Below, piece after piece: positions 1 through 8,730 of a DNA stretch of 64,000 nucleotides; within the stretch, counting starts at the first letter, position 1; every line of letters begins with the position of its first letter. The position numbers were made by a program, and so were the translations under genes. This DNA comes from Terrimonas ferruginea DSM 30193. Lineage in GTDB: Bacteria > Bacteroidota > Bacteroidia > Chitinophagales > Chitinophagaceae. The notes under the pieces are model-generated. The model had not been told where the DNA came from and ran no database searches. It saw only the letters and a list, made by a program, of their open reading frames with translations. The stretch is from positions 1-64,000 of the forward strand of contig NZ_KE384401.1 of NCBI RefSeq assembly GCF_000425585.1, written 5' to 3'.

Positions 1-1382
1 AGCGGAGTAACAGGGAACGGAAAGCTTGTAGATGCTGAAAGGAAATGACTGTTCCAGGTCGTTAAAAACGTAGCCGATAAACCGGAAGGCAGACCAGCAT
101 AGTCATCATAATGCGTTCGCGTTAGTCTGTCCCAACCGCTGCCCGGCGTGGAAGTGGCGGCAAACGGATAGTCCGTCGAAGCCGCATTGGCCTGTGTCTG
201 CTGCCAGCTTCTGGTCTGGCTGCTGGTCCACAGGCCTGTTTGTACAGGGCGGTTCAAATAATCATACAGCGTCACCAGCCATTGGTTACTGCTTCTCAGG
301 TTGCCGTCCTGCGTCATCACCAATCGATCCTTATTATCGTACACCATGTACACCGGTTTGGCGCCGGGTACCTGTTTGGCGATCATTCTGCCACGCTCAT
401 CATAGGCGTAGCGGAAAGTCTGTTCTTCCAAAATAATACTGGTAAACGTGAGGCTGTTGGCCACCAGGTCGATAAAACCCTGTGGCTGGATCACACCGGC
501 CAGTCTGTTATGCTTGTCATAGATATAATAAGTACAGAGCCAACCGCTGTGCCCGCTGCCGGTTCCATTGTCAGCCGTGGCCGTCAGTTGCACTTTCTTC
601 AACACTACTAACCCGTCTTTGTCCTTGTACTCGATCACTTGTTTACCGTGTTCGTCGGTCGTGATCGTTTTGTAAAGTTCTCCTTCGGGATAGATACCCG
701 GAGTGGTATACGTTGCAAAGTCGCCGCTCACTGTTCCCACATTCCAGATACGTACCGCGTCGGTGGCTGTATTGTGCATGTACGAAGTTTGCACGCCTCT
801 TGCCGCGCCCACCCAGCTATTACCCGGGGACATGCCTTTTAATGGGCGGCTGAGTGGTGACGCTTCAAATTCCGTTTTACCATAGTAATACGTCTCACCC
901 TGGCCCGCGACCGGGTTCAGCGCAGCGTTGCTGCTGCTATAAAAAGCATTTTGTTGCTCAAACGGGTTGCGTTTAAACAAACCATCGGTTACACTGGCAT
1001 TGCCACCCGTTGTACTAGCCGGAGCTGGCAAAAACTTGTATTGTTCCCTACCCAGTTCATCATAAACAATCGTGTTAACGATATCCGTCGCCGTTCCGCC
1101 TGTAATTAAGGATCCTTGTTTGATCACCGTTTGCACCGGTCTGCCTACGCCATCCATGTATTGCGTGGCCATGCGCACATCCGTTAATGGCCGTGCAATG
1201 AGGTTGTCGGGGTTGGTCTCCGGCCCTGTCGCATCCCAGGTGCGTACCCAGTTGGTCTTCGAACCCGCCGGATAGACGGCCGGGGCCTGGGCACGCGCGG
1301 TTGATCCAACTAAAATAGACAGGAAAAAGATATTTACTGCACGACACGGCAGTAAATGCAGCAACAGGCGACGCTTCGGCAT
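1..1382 (-). CDS. DUF6443 / RHS-repeat-type secreted protein, N-terminal part
   Basis: This is the N-terminal 460 or so codons of a large secreted RHS-type protein; the 3' end lies beyond the window. The frame stays open from the ATG at 1382 to base 1. A signal peptide is visible (basic start, hydrophobic stretch, end near residue 30 at ARAQ). It is followed by the DUF6443 signature (MDGVGRPVQTV), then YD-type repeats such as EYKDKDGLVVLKKVQ and YAYDERGRMIAKQVPG. In Bacteroidota these proteins reach 1000-2000 residues with RHS repeats and a variable C-terminal tip that can be a toxin. That tip is not visible here. The gene lies downstream of another minus-strand secreted-protein gene, separated by a repeat-filled gap. 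Confidence 0.85.
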   Translation of the reverse strand, partial: MPKRRLLLHLLPCRAVNIFFLSILVGSTARAQAPAVYPAGSKTNWVRTWDATGPETNPDNLIARPLTDVRMATQYMDGVGRPVQTVIKQGSLITGGTATDIVNTIVYDELGREQYKFLPAPASTTGGNASVTDGLFKRNPFEQQNAFYSSSNAALNPVAGQGETYYYGKTEFEASPLSRPLKGMSPGNSWVGAARGVQTSYMHNTATDAVRIWNVGTVSGDFATYTTPGIYPEGELYKTITTDEHGKQVIEYKDKDGLVVLKKVQLTATADNGTGSGHSGWLCTYYIYDKHNRLAGVIQPQGFIDLVANSLTFTSIILEEQTFRYAYDERGRMIAKQVPGAKPVYMVYDNKDRLVMTQDGNLRSSNQWLVTLYDYLNRPVQTGLWTSSQTRSWQQTQANAASTDYPFAATSTPGSGWDRLTRTHYDDYAGLPSGLSATFLTTWNSHFLSASTSFPFPVTP

Positions 1383-1464
1383 ACGATGGTGGTTGGTTTG
1401 GACGAGATGATCAGCGATGGCTTAAATCGATGATCATATTGTTGGCTCAGCTACAAACCTCGGG

Positions 1465-1635
1465 GAAAAAGTCAAAATTAAAAAGTCAAAATTCAAAAAA
1501 GGGGGAGATGGTCAATCGGTAAATTCGTCATTCCTCTGCGCGAAAAATTCACGCAAAGACGCATAAGGAGCAAAGATGCAAAGAGATTTATAGCCTTATA
1601 CCTTATGCCCTAGCCCGAAGTGTCGGGCCTTACGC
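1465..1635. repeat. Intergenic array island (TCAAAAT, CGCAAAGACG and CCTTATA types)
   Basis: The gap between the RHS-type gene and the PKD-type gene holds three array types back to back. They are a TCAAAAT-like 7-mer array (1465-1500), a stretch of the CACGCAAAGACGCATAAGGAG type (about 1550-1580), and a CCTTATA/CCTTACG array (about 1590-1635). No gene is apparent. The same types recur across the window. Confidence 0.7.
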
Positions 1636-1638
1636 CTT

Positions 1639-3621
1639 CTACAACCTCCATGCGCCATACACCTGCACATACTGCCCCTGCTTGCCGTCAAATTGATAAC
1701 GCGCGCCGATGCAGGGTCCCAATAATATTTTACCAATATTAATATCCGCAAACGGACGGAAGCGTATAGGACCCGTGCCTCCTTTATTTGTTTCGACCGT
1801 TTGTGAAAGTTTTCGCTCCTGTCCATTCACGAAGGGATAGATGGTCCTGTTTTCTTCCGCTGATAATGGCAGATCAAGTTTGCATTGCACACCCGCCCCC
1901 ACAGAGACGAAATGACCAATGTTATACCTCAATTGCACCGGTACTACGTCAAGCCGCAGGATCCGCGCGGAGACTTTCCTTTCATAGAAGTCATAGTTAT
2001 AATCCACACCATCGATGGTGACACTACCGGGCCGGAATACACGCCCATAGTCTGTCTGTTGTTGCACCGTGCCGCCATACAATTCCACTTGCCAGTATAA
2101 TTTTTTATAAGGCGCCAATGGCGACAATCCCACGCCCAGCGACCAGGCCTGCCGGCTGCGCATACTCTTGACTTCTTTATCTACGTCTCCATCCTGTATG
2201 CTTAACTGATGCGCCGCAAACACAATTGGTGAAAGACTTTTGCGGAATCTTCCCGTTGCCGTGTTCGTTATGATCGGTTCGTTTTTGTCAAAGTAAATAG
2301 CCGTGCGCCCACGGAATGCCTGGTTCGGCAGTTTCTTCCTCGGCTTTACCACAAAACGGATAAATCCCTTCGTACTGTCTTCATTGGAGATGTCTTTGGC
2401 TTTGGTTCCGGGCAGACTGATCCAGCGGAAATTAAATACGATTGTTTTGTCTTCCTTCACTGTTTGCTCCCAGCATCCGCGCGTAATACTGTCCGAACAG
2501 GGAGGACAGTTGGGCGAAAGCTGCAACAGTCTGAATGTGGACGGATCCATGTTGGCTGGCAGATCTATTTCTAACCTGATATTGCGTGCATCGCCTTCAC
2601 CATCATTCTGGAATTGCACTTTGTACAACATTTCTTTGCGTTTTGCCATCATACGATAGCTCATCCGCGATTGCTTCAGCGACATGCGGTTCGGATCATG
2701 CGAGGCTACTACGGGCACTTCCAGCTGATGCACATAGGCATCGCCACCATCTTCCGGAAAATAAATGCCCGTGATCGTAACCATGGCATTGGTATCCTTC
2801 AACATTTCCGGTGTAATGTCGTATTGAATAAAGGAGAACGCTGATTTATCTGTTTCGCTTTTCACTGTATACACCTGCTTTGTATTATACTGCGCAAACA
2901 ATCCACGGAAATATTGATTGGCTTCATCCGCAGTCACTTTGCGGTCCTGGCGGTTATTGTAATGCGGACTACCGCTTTGCGTAACCGTTATCTGCGATAC
3001 CGATGCCCATAGTTTAGCGGCGTCTACACTGTCGGGGTTCAATTGTTTTTCTCCATAATAGGATGATGCATCGCGTTGTTTGAATCCACCGGGTCCATAG
3101 ATCTTTTCATTGGTTAATATCAATAAGTGTCCCTTTCCCTGGGGCGCCCGCAATCCGGCAATCAGCAACATGTCTTCACCCGGAAGCGCATTGGTGTTTT
3201 TTGCCAGTTGAAATACACCATTGGCGGAAAAGAAGTTTTTCTCCGCATTCGACGGTGAGGTAACAGAAGCCATAGCTTCAGAAACTTCATTCTGGCGTTT
3301 TACCGGGCGTGGCGGACGTTTGCCGTCATCATAATTGTTGACGGCGTATAATTGAACGGTATAGTTTCCGGGCAATGCATAACGGTGACGCGGCATGGAG
3401 TCTGTACTGAAATGTCCGTCACCAAAATCCCAGAGATAGGTATAGAATGGGCTTCTGCCACCCGGAATAACCTGCAGGGGCCGCAGTTTAGGTCTGAATT
3501 CAAAATCGTCTTTGCCGGCCACAATCTCAAAACCGGCAGTACTATCAGTTCCGGCAGGCAATTGCGCATAAGCGGGTGCAGCCATTGCGGAAAATAACAG
3601 GAAAAGAAGCAGGTTCCTCAT
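1639..3621 (-). CDS. Secreted PKD-domain protein with possible C-terminal outer-membrane barrel
   Basis: I chose the ATG at 3621 because it gives a clean signal peptide (MRNLLLFLLFSAMAAPAYAQ); an in-frame start 14 codons upstream does not. Residues about 30-105 look like a PKD/Ig-like domain (YLWDFGDGHFSTD, then NYTVQLYAVN). The middle contains a DUF11-like stretch (VQFQNDGEGDARNIRLEIDLP) with a CPPC motif. The last 170 residues alternate polar and hydrophobic residues like beta-strands and end in YGAWRL, which suggests an outer-membrane anchor or barrel. I recognise the domains but not a named function. A cell-surface or envelope role is inferred from the signal peptide and domain types. Confidence 0.7.
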   Translation of the reverse strand: MRNLLLFLLFSAMAAPAYAQLPAGTDSTAGFEIVAGKDDFEFRPKLRPLQVIPGGRSPFYTYLWDFGDGHFSTDSMPRHRYALPGNYTVQLYAVNNYDDGKRPPRPVKRQNEVSEAMASVTSPSNAEKNFFSANGVFQLAKNTNALPGEDMLLIAGLRAPQGKGHLLILTNEKIYGPGGFKQRDASSYYGEKQLNPDSVDAAKLWASVSQITVTQSGSPHYNNRQDRKVTADEANQYFRGLFAQYNTKQVYTVKSETDKSAFSFIQYDITPEMLKDTNAMVTITGIYFPEDGGDAYVHQLEVPVVASHDPNRMSLKQSRMSYRMMAKRKEMLYKVQFQNDGEGDARNIRLEIDLPANMDPSTFRLLQLSPNCPPCSDSITRGCWEQTVKEDKTIVFNFRWISLPGTKAKDISNEDSTKGFIRFVVKPRKKLPNQAFRGRTAIYFDKNEPIITNTATGRFRKSLSPIVFAAHQLSIQDGDVDKEVKSMRSRQAWSLGVGLSPLAPYKKLYWQVELYGGTVQQQTDYGRVFRPGSVTIDGVDYNYDFYERKVSARILRLDVVPVQLRYNIGHFVSVGAGVQCKLDLPLSAEENRTIYPFVNGQERKLSQTVETNKGGTGPIRFRPFADINIGKILLGPCIGARYQFDGKQGQYVQVYGAWRL

Positions 3622-3703
3622 ATCTGACAGGTTTTTGACGGTCTGGTTGGAAGAGCTGAGCATATATACTTCAAGCTGTTACGAAAAATAAGTAATATTT
3701 TTA

Positions 3704-3906
3704 AAGTAATAAGTAATAAGTCAAAAGTCAAAAGTGAGGAGCGTGAATAAGTCAATCAGTGAGTAAGTCAATATATTCACCAATCGGGATCAATATTCAG
3801 TTATTTACTAATCGACTTATTGCCGGCTATTACAGATCATTTTCTATTCACAATTGACAATTGAACATTCATTCTTTTGACTTTTGAATTTTTAATTTTG
3901 ACTTAA
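3704..3906. repeat. Intergenic heptamer arrays upstream of the sigma factor
   Basis: AAGTAAT-type units (about 3704-3720) run into TCAAAAG units (3720-3736), then GTGAATAAGTCAATCAGT-like units. A second TTTTGACTTTTGAATTTT block (about 3875-3906) ends 10 bases before the TTG start of the sigma factor and contains its upstream in-frame stop. No gene is seen between 3622 and 3915. Confidence 0.7.
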
Positions 3907-3915
3907 CTCTTAATC

Positions 3916-4473
3916 TTGCACCAGGACCAACGCTATATCACTTTTTTACAGCAAAATGATGCCCGTGGTATCGCGGAGATCTATCGTTTATATGCAGATA
4001 AAATAAAACGGCTGATTGTTACCAACAGCGGTAGCGAAGAAGACGCGGCCGACATTTTCCAGGAATCCCTTGTCGATATATACCGGATGAGCACGGAAAG
4101 TGATTTTGTACTTACCTGCCCGTTTGAGGCCTTCCTCGTATTGGTCTGCAAAAGAAAATGGCTGAATGTGCTCAAAAAGAACGGCAGAAGCCCGGTAACA
4201 AAGTCGTTTGACGACGTATCTTCTTTTAAACAGGAGGAATGGGACAGCGCCGGAGAGTATGCCCGGCGCGAAGAGCGCGAAACAACGATCATGGAACTGC
4301 TGGAACAACTCGGCGATAAATGCCGGGAGATCATCAAAGCCTGCATGTCCGGCGATCACCAGGAAAAAGTAGCCGAATCGCTCGGTCTCACCTACGCCTA
4401 TCTGCGAAAAAAGAAAAGTGAATGCATGGCCGGCCTCGCAGCCCTTGCGCGCCAGCACCCATTGTTTAAATAG
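3916..4473 (+). CDS. RNA polymerase sigma factor, ECF-like (sigma-70 family)
   Basis: A 185-residue sigma-70 family protein. Residues about 15-85 fit region 2 (AEIYRLYADKIKRL, then DAADIFQESLVDIYR). Residues about 125-180 fit region 4, with a helix-turn-helix near KVAESLGLTYAYLRKKKSEC. The start is a TTG at 3916. An in-frame TAA lies at 3904-3906, and no ATG or GTG occurs before region 2, so TTG is the only reasonable start. The gene is followed after 9 bases by a membrane protein with the layout of an anti-sigma factor, so the two probably form a sigma/anti-sigma operon. Its target promoters cannot be told from the sequence. Confidence 0.85.
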   Translation: MHQDQRYITFLQQNDARGIAEIYRLYADKIKRLIVTNSGSEEDAADIFQESLVDIYRMSTESDFVLTCPFEAFLVLVCKRKWLNVLKKNGRSPVTKSFDDVSSFKQEEWDSAGEYARREERETTIMELLEQLGDKCREIIKACMSGDHQEKVAESLGLTYAYLRKKKSECMAGLAALARQHPLFK

Positions 4474-4482
4474 AAGAATGTC

Positions 4483-5196
4483 ATGGAAAATTATTTCGAT
4501 CAAATACAGGACTACCTCGACGGACAACTTTCCGCAGACGGGCAGGCGGCTTTTGAACAGGAGCTTCGCGGAAATGCGGAACTGCAAAAGCAAACGGCCA
4601 TCCGCCGCGAAATGCAGGACGTCATTGCAAAACGATTGAAAGCAGAACAAGCTGTGCCCGCTCTCCGCAGCACCTTGAAAGCAGTAGCGGCGGCACAAAA
4701 TAAACCCACCACCCGAGTAATACCCTTCCGCAGGATCGTGATCGGGCTGGCGGCTGCGGCTGCTTTGATCTTTGCAGTGGTGATGTCGGGTGTATTCAGT
4801 AACAACGGAATGGAACTTCCGGCGATGGAAGCAACCATAAGCCGCGGCGTCAACAGCGATTCATTATTCAACGCGGCTTCTAAAGCTTACAATGATAAAG
4901 ACTATGCAGCTTCGGCTTTATTACTGGAACAGGTAGTGACGGCGGATACGCAATCGGCTGCCGCGCGTTATTATCTCGGACTGAGTTATGTGGGAAATAA
5001 AGCATGGGGACCGGCGGTCACGCATTTGGCGCGCATTTCTTCCGGTACGTCTGTTTATGCAGGTGATGCGGCTTATTTTGCAGCACTTTCGTATGAAAAC
5101 CTCAATGAAAAAACTGCGGCCCGAGAACAGGCGTTAAAAGTTCCGCAGGTATCTCCTTATTATAAAAAAGCACAAAAGCTACTCGGTAGCTTGTGA
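4483..5196 (+). CDS. Membrane-anchored anti-sigma-like protein with TPR repeats
   Basis: A 237-residue single-pass membrane protein. The first 75 residues (FDQIQDYLDGQLSADGQAAF) resemble the cytoplasmic N-terminus of anti-sigma factors (the DYLDGxL pattern), but I see no His-Cys zinc motif. A transmembrane segment covers about residues 82-102, and residues 125-237 form TPR-like helices (AARYYLGLSYVGNKAWGPAVTHL) on the far side of the membrane. Its position 9 bases after the sigma factor supports an anti-sigma role. The TPR part may sense a periplasmic partner, which is inference. The gene overlaps the convergent Crp/Fnr gene by 18 bases. Confidence 0.7.
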   Translation: MENYFDQIQDYLDGQLSADGQAAFEQELRGNAELQKQTAIRREMQDVIAKRLKAEQAVPALRSTLKAVAAAQNKPTTRVIPFRRIVIGLAAAAALIFAVVMSGVFSNNGMELPAMEATISRGVNSDSLFNAASKAYNDKDYAASALLLEQVVTADTQSAAARYYLGLSYVGNKAWGPAVTHLARISSGTSVYAGDAAYFAALSYENLNEKTAAREQALKVPQVSPYYKKAQKLLGSL

Positions 5197-5787
5197 TCCG
5201 GGTTTGAAGTTTCTTTTCGCCAGTTCCCGGCGTACACGGCTCAGCGATTCAGGCGTAATGCCCAGGTAAGAAGCGATCATCCATTGCGGTACGCGGAGGG
5301 TAAGACTTGGATAACGTTCAATGAAGTCCATATAACGCGTCTCCGCAGAAGCGCCGATCAATAAACTGATCCGGTGCTGTTGCATGCGCACCAGGTTGTG
5401 CAATGCTTTTGTATTAAACGTATTGAAGCCCGCAAAAGCCGAAACCTGTTGGAAAAATTCCGGCGTCAACACCACCAGTTTCGACTCTTCTATTGTATCA
5501 ATGAAAATAAGTGACGGTTCGCCGAAAAGGAAACTGTTGCGGTCGCTGATCCAGCTATCTTCCGGCGCAAACTGAATGATGTGTTCGCGGCCATTGTCAT
5601 CCACTGTGTAGGAACGCAATAAACCGTTTGCTACAAAGTATACTTCACTGCATATTTCATCCTGCCGCAAAAGCACCGTGCCTTTGGCAACAGTCCGCTC
5701 CTGTATGGCATGGCTGACCGTGTCGAATTGTTCGTCAGTGAGGGCGCCCTTTGCGAGCAGGTAGTTGCGGAAGAATTCAAAATTCAA
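5179..5787 (-). CDS. Crp/Fnr family transcriptional regulator
   Basis: A 202-residue cyclic-nucleotide-binding-domain regulator. The beta-roll sensor covers about residues 25-120 (GTVLLRQDEICSEVYFVANGLLRSY). The C-terminal part has a short winged-helix segment (IASYLGITPESLSRVRREL), as in many Bacteroidota Crp-like proteins. The first codon is a TTG at 5787. The codon two upstream is an in-frame TGA, and both lie inside a TTTTGACTTTTGAATTTTG array, so the array supplies both the stop and the start. The effector is not predictable. The gene is convergent with the anti-sigma-like gene. Confidence 0.85.
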   Translation of the reverse strand: MNFEFFRNYLLAKGALTDEQFDTVSHAIQERTVAKGTVLLRQDEICSEVYFVANGLLRSYTVDDNGREHIIQFAPEDSWISDRNSFLFGEPSLIFIDTIEESKLVVLTPEFFQQVSAFAGFNTFNTKALHNLVRMQQHRISLLIGASAETRYMDFIERYPSLTLRVPQWMIASYLGITPESLSRVRRELAKRNFKPGSQATE

Positions 5788-5975
5788 AAGTCAAAATTCA
5801 AAAGGGTGAATGGTGAATGGTGAATGGTCAATCGTCAATGGTCAATGGGATGCTTACCTAAACCTATGGCCGAAGTTTCGGCCCGAAGTTTCGGCCCGAA
5901 GTCCTCTTCATGCACCTTTTCGAGCACCTTAGACCTTAAGCCTTACGCCTTAAACCTTACACCTTCTTCCTTACT
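5767..5975. repeat. Intergenic island of three heptamer array types
   Basis: From left to right: TCAAAAT/TCAAAAG units (to about 5802), GGTGAAT/GGTCAAT units (about 5803-5850), a CCCGAAGTTTCGG duplication (about 5868-5900), and ACCTTAA/GCCTTAC units (about 5930-5972). All but the CCCGAAG part have a 7-base period. The array reaches into the 5' end of the Crp/Fnr gene. Confidence 0.7.
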
Positions 5976-6342
5976 TTTTAAAAATAAAATACACGGCTCC
6001 TACTAAAAAAGCAAATCCTATCAAATGATTCATGCGCAGGGTTTCCTGTTTGAAAACAACCAATACAAACACGGTAAATACAATCAGGGTGATCACCTCC
6101 TGCAATACTTTCAACTGCCACAGGTTAAAAGGGCCGCCGTTTTCAGAAAAACCAATGCGGTTGGCCGGCACCTGCAGGGAATATTCAAATAAGGCAATGC
6201 CCCAACTGATCAGGATGATGCTGACGAGCCCGAGATTTTGGCCCCATTTGTATTCCTTGAACTTGAGGTGTCCGTACCACGCCAATGTCATGAATGTATT
6301 GGACAGTGCCAGCAGTACAATAGTCAGGATAGCTTTTTTCAT
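5971..6342 (-). CDS. DMT-type small membrane protein (DUF486 family)
   Basis: A 123-residue integral membrane protein with four predicted helices. The N-terminal pattern (SNTFMTLAWYGHLK) and the central FEYSLQVPANRIG stretch match the DUF486 group of drug/metabolite-transporter-like proteins. The transported compound, if any, is unknown. It sits 16 bases downstream of the fumarylacetoacetate-hydrolase-family gene on the same strand, so the two are probably co-transcribed. Confidence 0.8.
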   Translation of the reverse strand: MKKAILTIVLLALSNTFMTLAWYGHLKFKEYKWGQNLGLVSIILISWGIALFEYSLQVPANRIGFSENGGPFNLWQLKVLQEVITLIVFTVFVLVVFKQETLRMNHLIGFAFLVGAVYFIFKK

Positions 6343-6358
6343 ACAAAGTATTTTTTAC

Positions 6359-7378
6359 TTACTCTGTTGCAGGTGTTTTCTTTTGTGCGAGGATGCTCCA
6401 ACTGGAATCTTCGGCTACGATGGTATTGGATAAATGTCCCAGTTGATCGATGGCCATTTCCACTTTATCATTTGCCTGCAACCATTGTTCCTGGTAATTC
6501 GGATCGTTCAGTTTGCCCGTGCCGTTGAGCTCGAGGAAACATCCGGTGCCTACGGTGCCGCTCCCGATCACATCGCCGGGATACAGATCCACGCCATAGG
6601 AGGCGCGCTCGATGATCTCTGCAAAGGTCCAGTCCATATCACCGAGATTGCCTTCGCTCACCTGAACACCATTTACCCAGCATTTCATCTTCAGGTTCCA
6701 GCTTTTGCCGGTGTGATTTTCTTTCGCAGGAATTTCAAAGGCCTGCAATTCATCCAGCGTTACCAGCCAGGGGCCGATAACAGTAGAAAAGTCTTTGCCT
6801 TTGGCAGGTCCGAGGTTCAGCAACATTTCTTCCATTTGAAGACGTCTTGCGCTCATGTCGTTCATGATCATGATGCCGCCAATGTATTCGTCGGCACGTT
6901 CGGCAGGAATGTTACGGCCATGGCGGCAGATAACGATCGCCGCTTCCAGTTCGAAGTCGAGCTTTTCGAAATGATCCGGCATGGCGCGAAGTTCACCGGG
7001 ACCCTGTATGCCGTGGTGATTGGTAAAATAGAAAATGGGGTATTGGTCGAATTCGGGAATCATGTCCACTTTGCGGTTGCGGCGCGCAGCGGCCACGTGC
7101 TGACGAAAGGCATAACCATCGCGGCAGCTTGCAGGAAACGGCACGGGTGCCAGCAACTGCAACTGATCCACAGGAATGCCGCGGTTGCTCGTGCGCGTTC
7201 CTTCACGCAACATCAACTCTCCCGCCTGGGCAATATGAAAACTTTCGTCCCAGTAAGTAAGGAACATGTTCATACTATTGGGAAGATCGGGGTGCAGTAC
7301 TTCCATATCATATACAAGGTTGTTCACCAGCACGCCCAATTGTTCGCGTTCATCTTTCAGGTAGGAGACCAGTTTCAT
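6359..7378 (-). CDS. Fumarylacetoacetate hydrolase family protein
   Basis: A 339-residue enzyme of the FAH family, which cleaves C-C bonds in diketo acids or acts as hydratase, decarboxylase or isomerase in aromatic-compound degradation. The metal-site acidic residues are visible in DFELEAAIVI and in MIMNDMSARRLQ. The stretches NHHGIQGPG and PGDVIGSGTVGTG are typical of the fold. I use the ATG at 7378 (MKLVSYL) rather than the TTG two codons before it. No other tyrosine-degradation gene is adjacent, so the substrate is open. Confidence 0.85.
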   Translation of the reverse strand: MKLVSYLKDEREQLGVLVNNLVYDMEVLHPDLPNSMNMFLTYWDESFHIAQAGELMLREGTRTSNRGIPVDQLQLLAPVPFPASCRDGYAFRQHVAAARRNRKVDMIPEFDQYPIFYFTNHHGIQGPGELRAMPDHFEKLDFELEAAIVICRHGRNIPAERADEYIGGIMIMNDMSARRLQMEEMLLNLGPAKGKDFSTVIGPWLVTLDELQAFEIPAKENHTGKSWNLKMKCWVNGVQVSEGNLGDMDWTFAEIIERASYGVDLYPGDVIGSGTVGTGCFLELNGTGKLNDPNYQEQWLQANDKVEMAIDQLGHLSNTIVAEDSSWSILAQKKTPATE

Positions 7379-7466
7379 CGGCAAATATTTGCCGCAAGTT
7401 AATGGGAAATGAGCAGCCCGCTGCGCCCGGCACCCTTTTTTACCTGAAGAGTTGTATCTTTTGCCA

Positions 7467-8714
7467 ATGATACGCCTGGCCGCTTTACTGTCGTTCCTCT
7501 TTTCTTTTTATACCATGCATGCCCAAACTCCCGACTCGTCCTGGCTGCGCCGACTGCTGGAAGAAAACGCATCGCCTGCCTTGAAGTCCGTACTGGCACA
7601 GCCCGACACGTTCCGCTATCAACTCATTTATACCCGCATCGACCGCGATAAAAACAATAAGCCTTCTTTTACGCATTACTACCTCAACGTAGACAAAGAC
7701 CGCTATTTCAATCCGGCCTCCACGGTCAAGATGCCACTGGCTTTTCTTTCCCTGGAAAAATTAAACCGTCTCAAAAAAGCCGGCGTCGGGAAGTATACAA
7801 CGATGCTCACAGACAGCGCCGCACCTCCGCAAACGACCGTACTCACCGACACTTCTGCCAAAAACGGACTGCCATCCATCGCCCAATACATCCGCAAAAT
7901 ATTCCTGGTAAGTGATAACGATGCCTATAACCGGTTGTATGAATTTCTGGGTCAGCAATACATCAATGAAACCTTACAAAAAAAAGGCTACAGGAACACG
8001 CGCATTACGCGCCGGTTCGTGCGGATGAACGAAGAAGAGAACCGCTTGACCAATCCCGTACGTTTTTTAGATGAAAAAGGAAAACTCCTGTATGCACAAC
8101 CTGCCGCCAAAAGTGCGTTCAACTTCGACTTCAGTCAACGCAACCTGATCGGCCGCGCCTATTACGACCGCGACGAAAAGCTGATCGGTGAACCGATGGA
8201 TTTTACCACGCATAACAATGCCCCGCTGGCAGATCTGCAACGATTATTACAATCGGTTTTATTCCCCTCTTCCGTTCCCGCGAAGCAACGCTTCGATCTC
8301 ACGGAAGACGATTATCAGTTTCTGTATCGCTATATGTCTGAATTGCCTTCGGAGAGCCATTTCCCCAACTATGACACCACCGAATTTTTCGACAGCTACA
8401 CCAAATTCTTTTTCTTCCGGGCCGGCAAGGAAAAAATTCCGTCCTATATCCGCTCGTTCAACAAAACCGGCTGGAGCTACGGCTTCCTGACAGATGTATG
8501 TTATATCGTAGACTTTAAAAATAACGTGGAGTTCATGCTCTCGGGGAATATCTATGTAAACAAAGACGGCGTGCTCAACGATAATAAATATGAATACGAC
8601 GAAACAGGCTACCCGTTTTTCAAAGAAGTTGGCAACATCATTTATAACCATGAATTGAAACGTCCGCGTAAACACCAGCCCGATCTGCAGAGCTGGAAGT
8701 TTACCTATGACTGA
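7467..8714 (+). CDS. Exported beta-lactamase-fold serine hydrolase (class A-like)
   Basis: A 415-residue protein with a signal peptide (MIRLAALLSFLFSFYTMHAQ). It carries all three hallmarks of the class A beta-lactamase/transpeptidase fold: SxxK at S85-K88 (STVK), SDN at 149-151 and KTG at 333-335. The spacing is longer than in true class A beta-lactamases and the sequence around the motifs differs, so a peptidoglycan or other ester/amide hydrolase is as likely as drug resistance. The ATG at 7467 is preferred over a TTG 15 bases upstream because the signal peptide begins there. The next gene begins 16 bases after its stop, so the two are probably one transcript. Confidence 0.8.
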   Translation: MIRLAALLSFLFSFYTMHAQTPDSSWLRRLLEENASPALKSVLAQPDTFRYQLIYTRIDRDKNNKPSFTHYYLNVDKDRYFNPASTVKMPLAFLSLEKLNRLKKAGVGKYTTMLTDSAAPPQTTVLTDTSAKNGLPSIAQYIRKIFLVSDNDAYNRLYEFLGQQYINETLQKKGYRNTRITRRFVRMNEEENRLTNPVRFLDEKGKLLYAQPAAKSAFNFDFSQRNLIGRAYYDRDEKLIGEPMDFTTHNNAPLADLQRLLQSVLFPSSVPAKQRFDLTEDDYQFLYRYMSELPSESHFPNYDTTEFFDSYTKFFFFRAGKEKIPSYIRSFNKTGWSYGFLTDVCYIVDFKNNVEFMLSGNIYVNKDGVLNDNKYEYDETGYPFFKEVGNIIYNHELKRPRKHQPDLQSWKFTYD

Positions 8715-8730
8715 CCAAAGCTGCTTGTGT

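Noticed and set aside
1-120. A possible frameshift in the RHS-type gene near the window edge
   Set aside because: A second frame gave a plausible-looking peptide, but the main frame continues with SATFLTTWNSHFLS, which fits the family, so no frameshift is needed.
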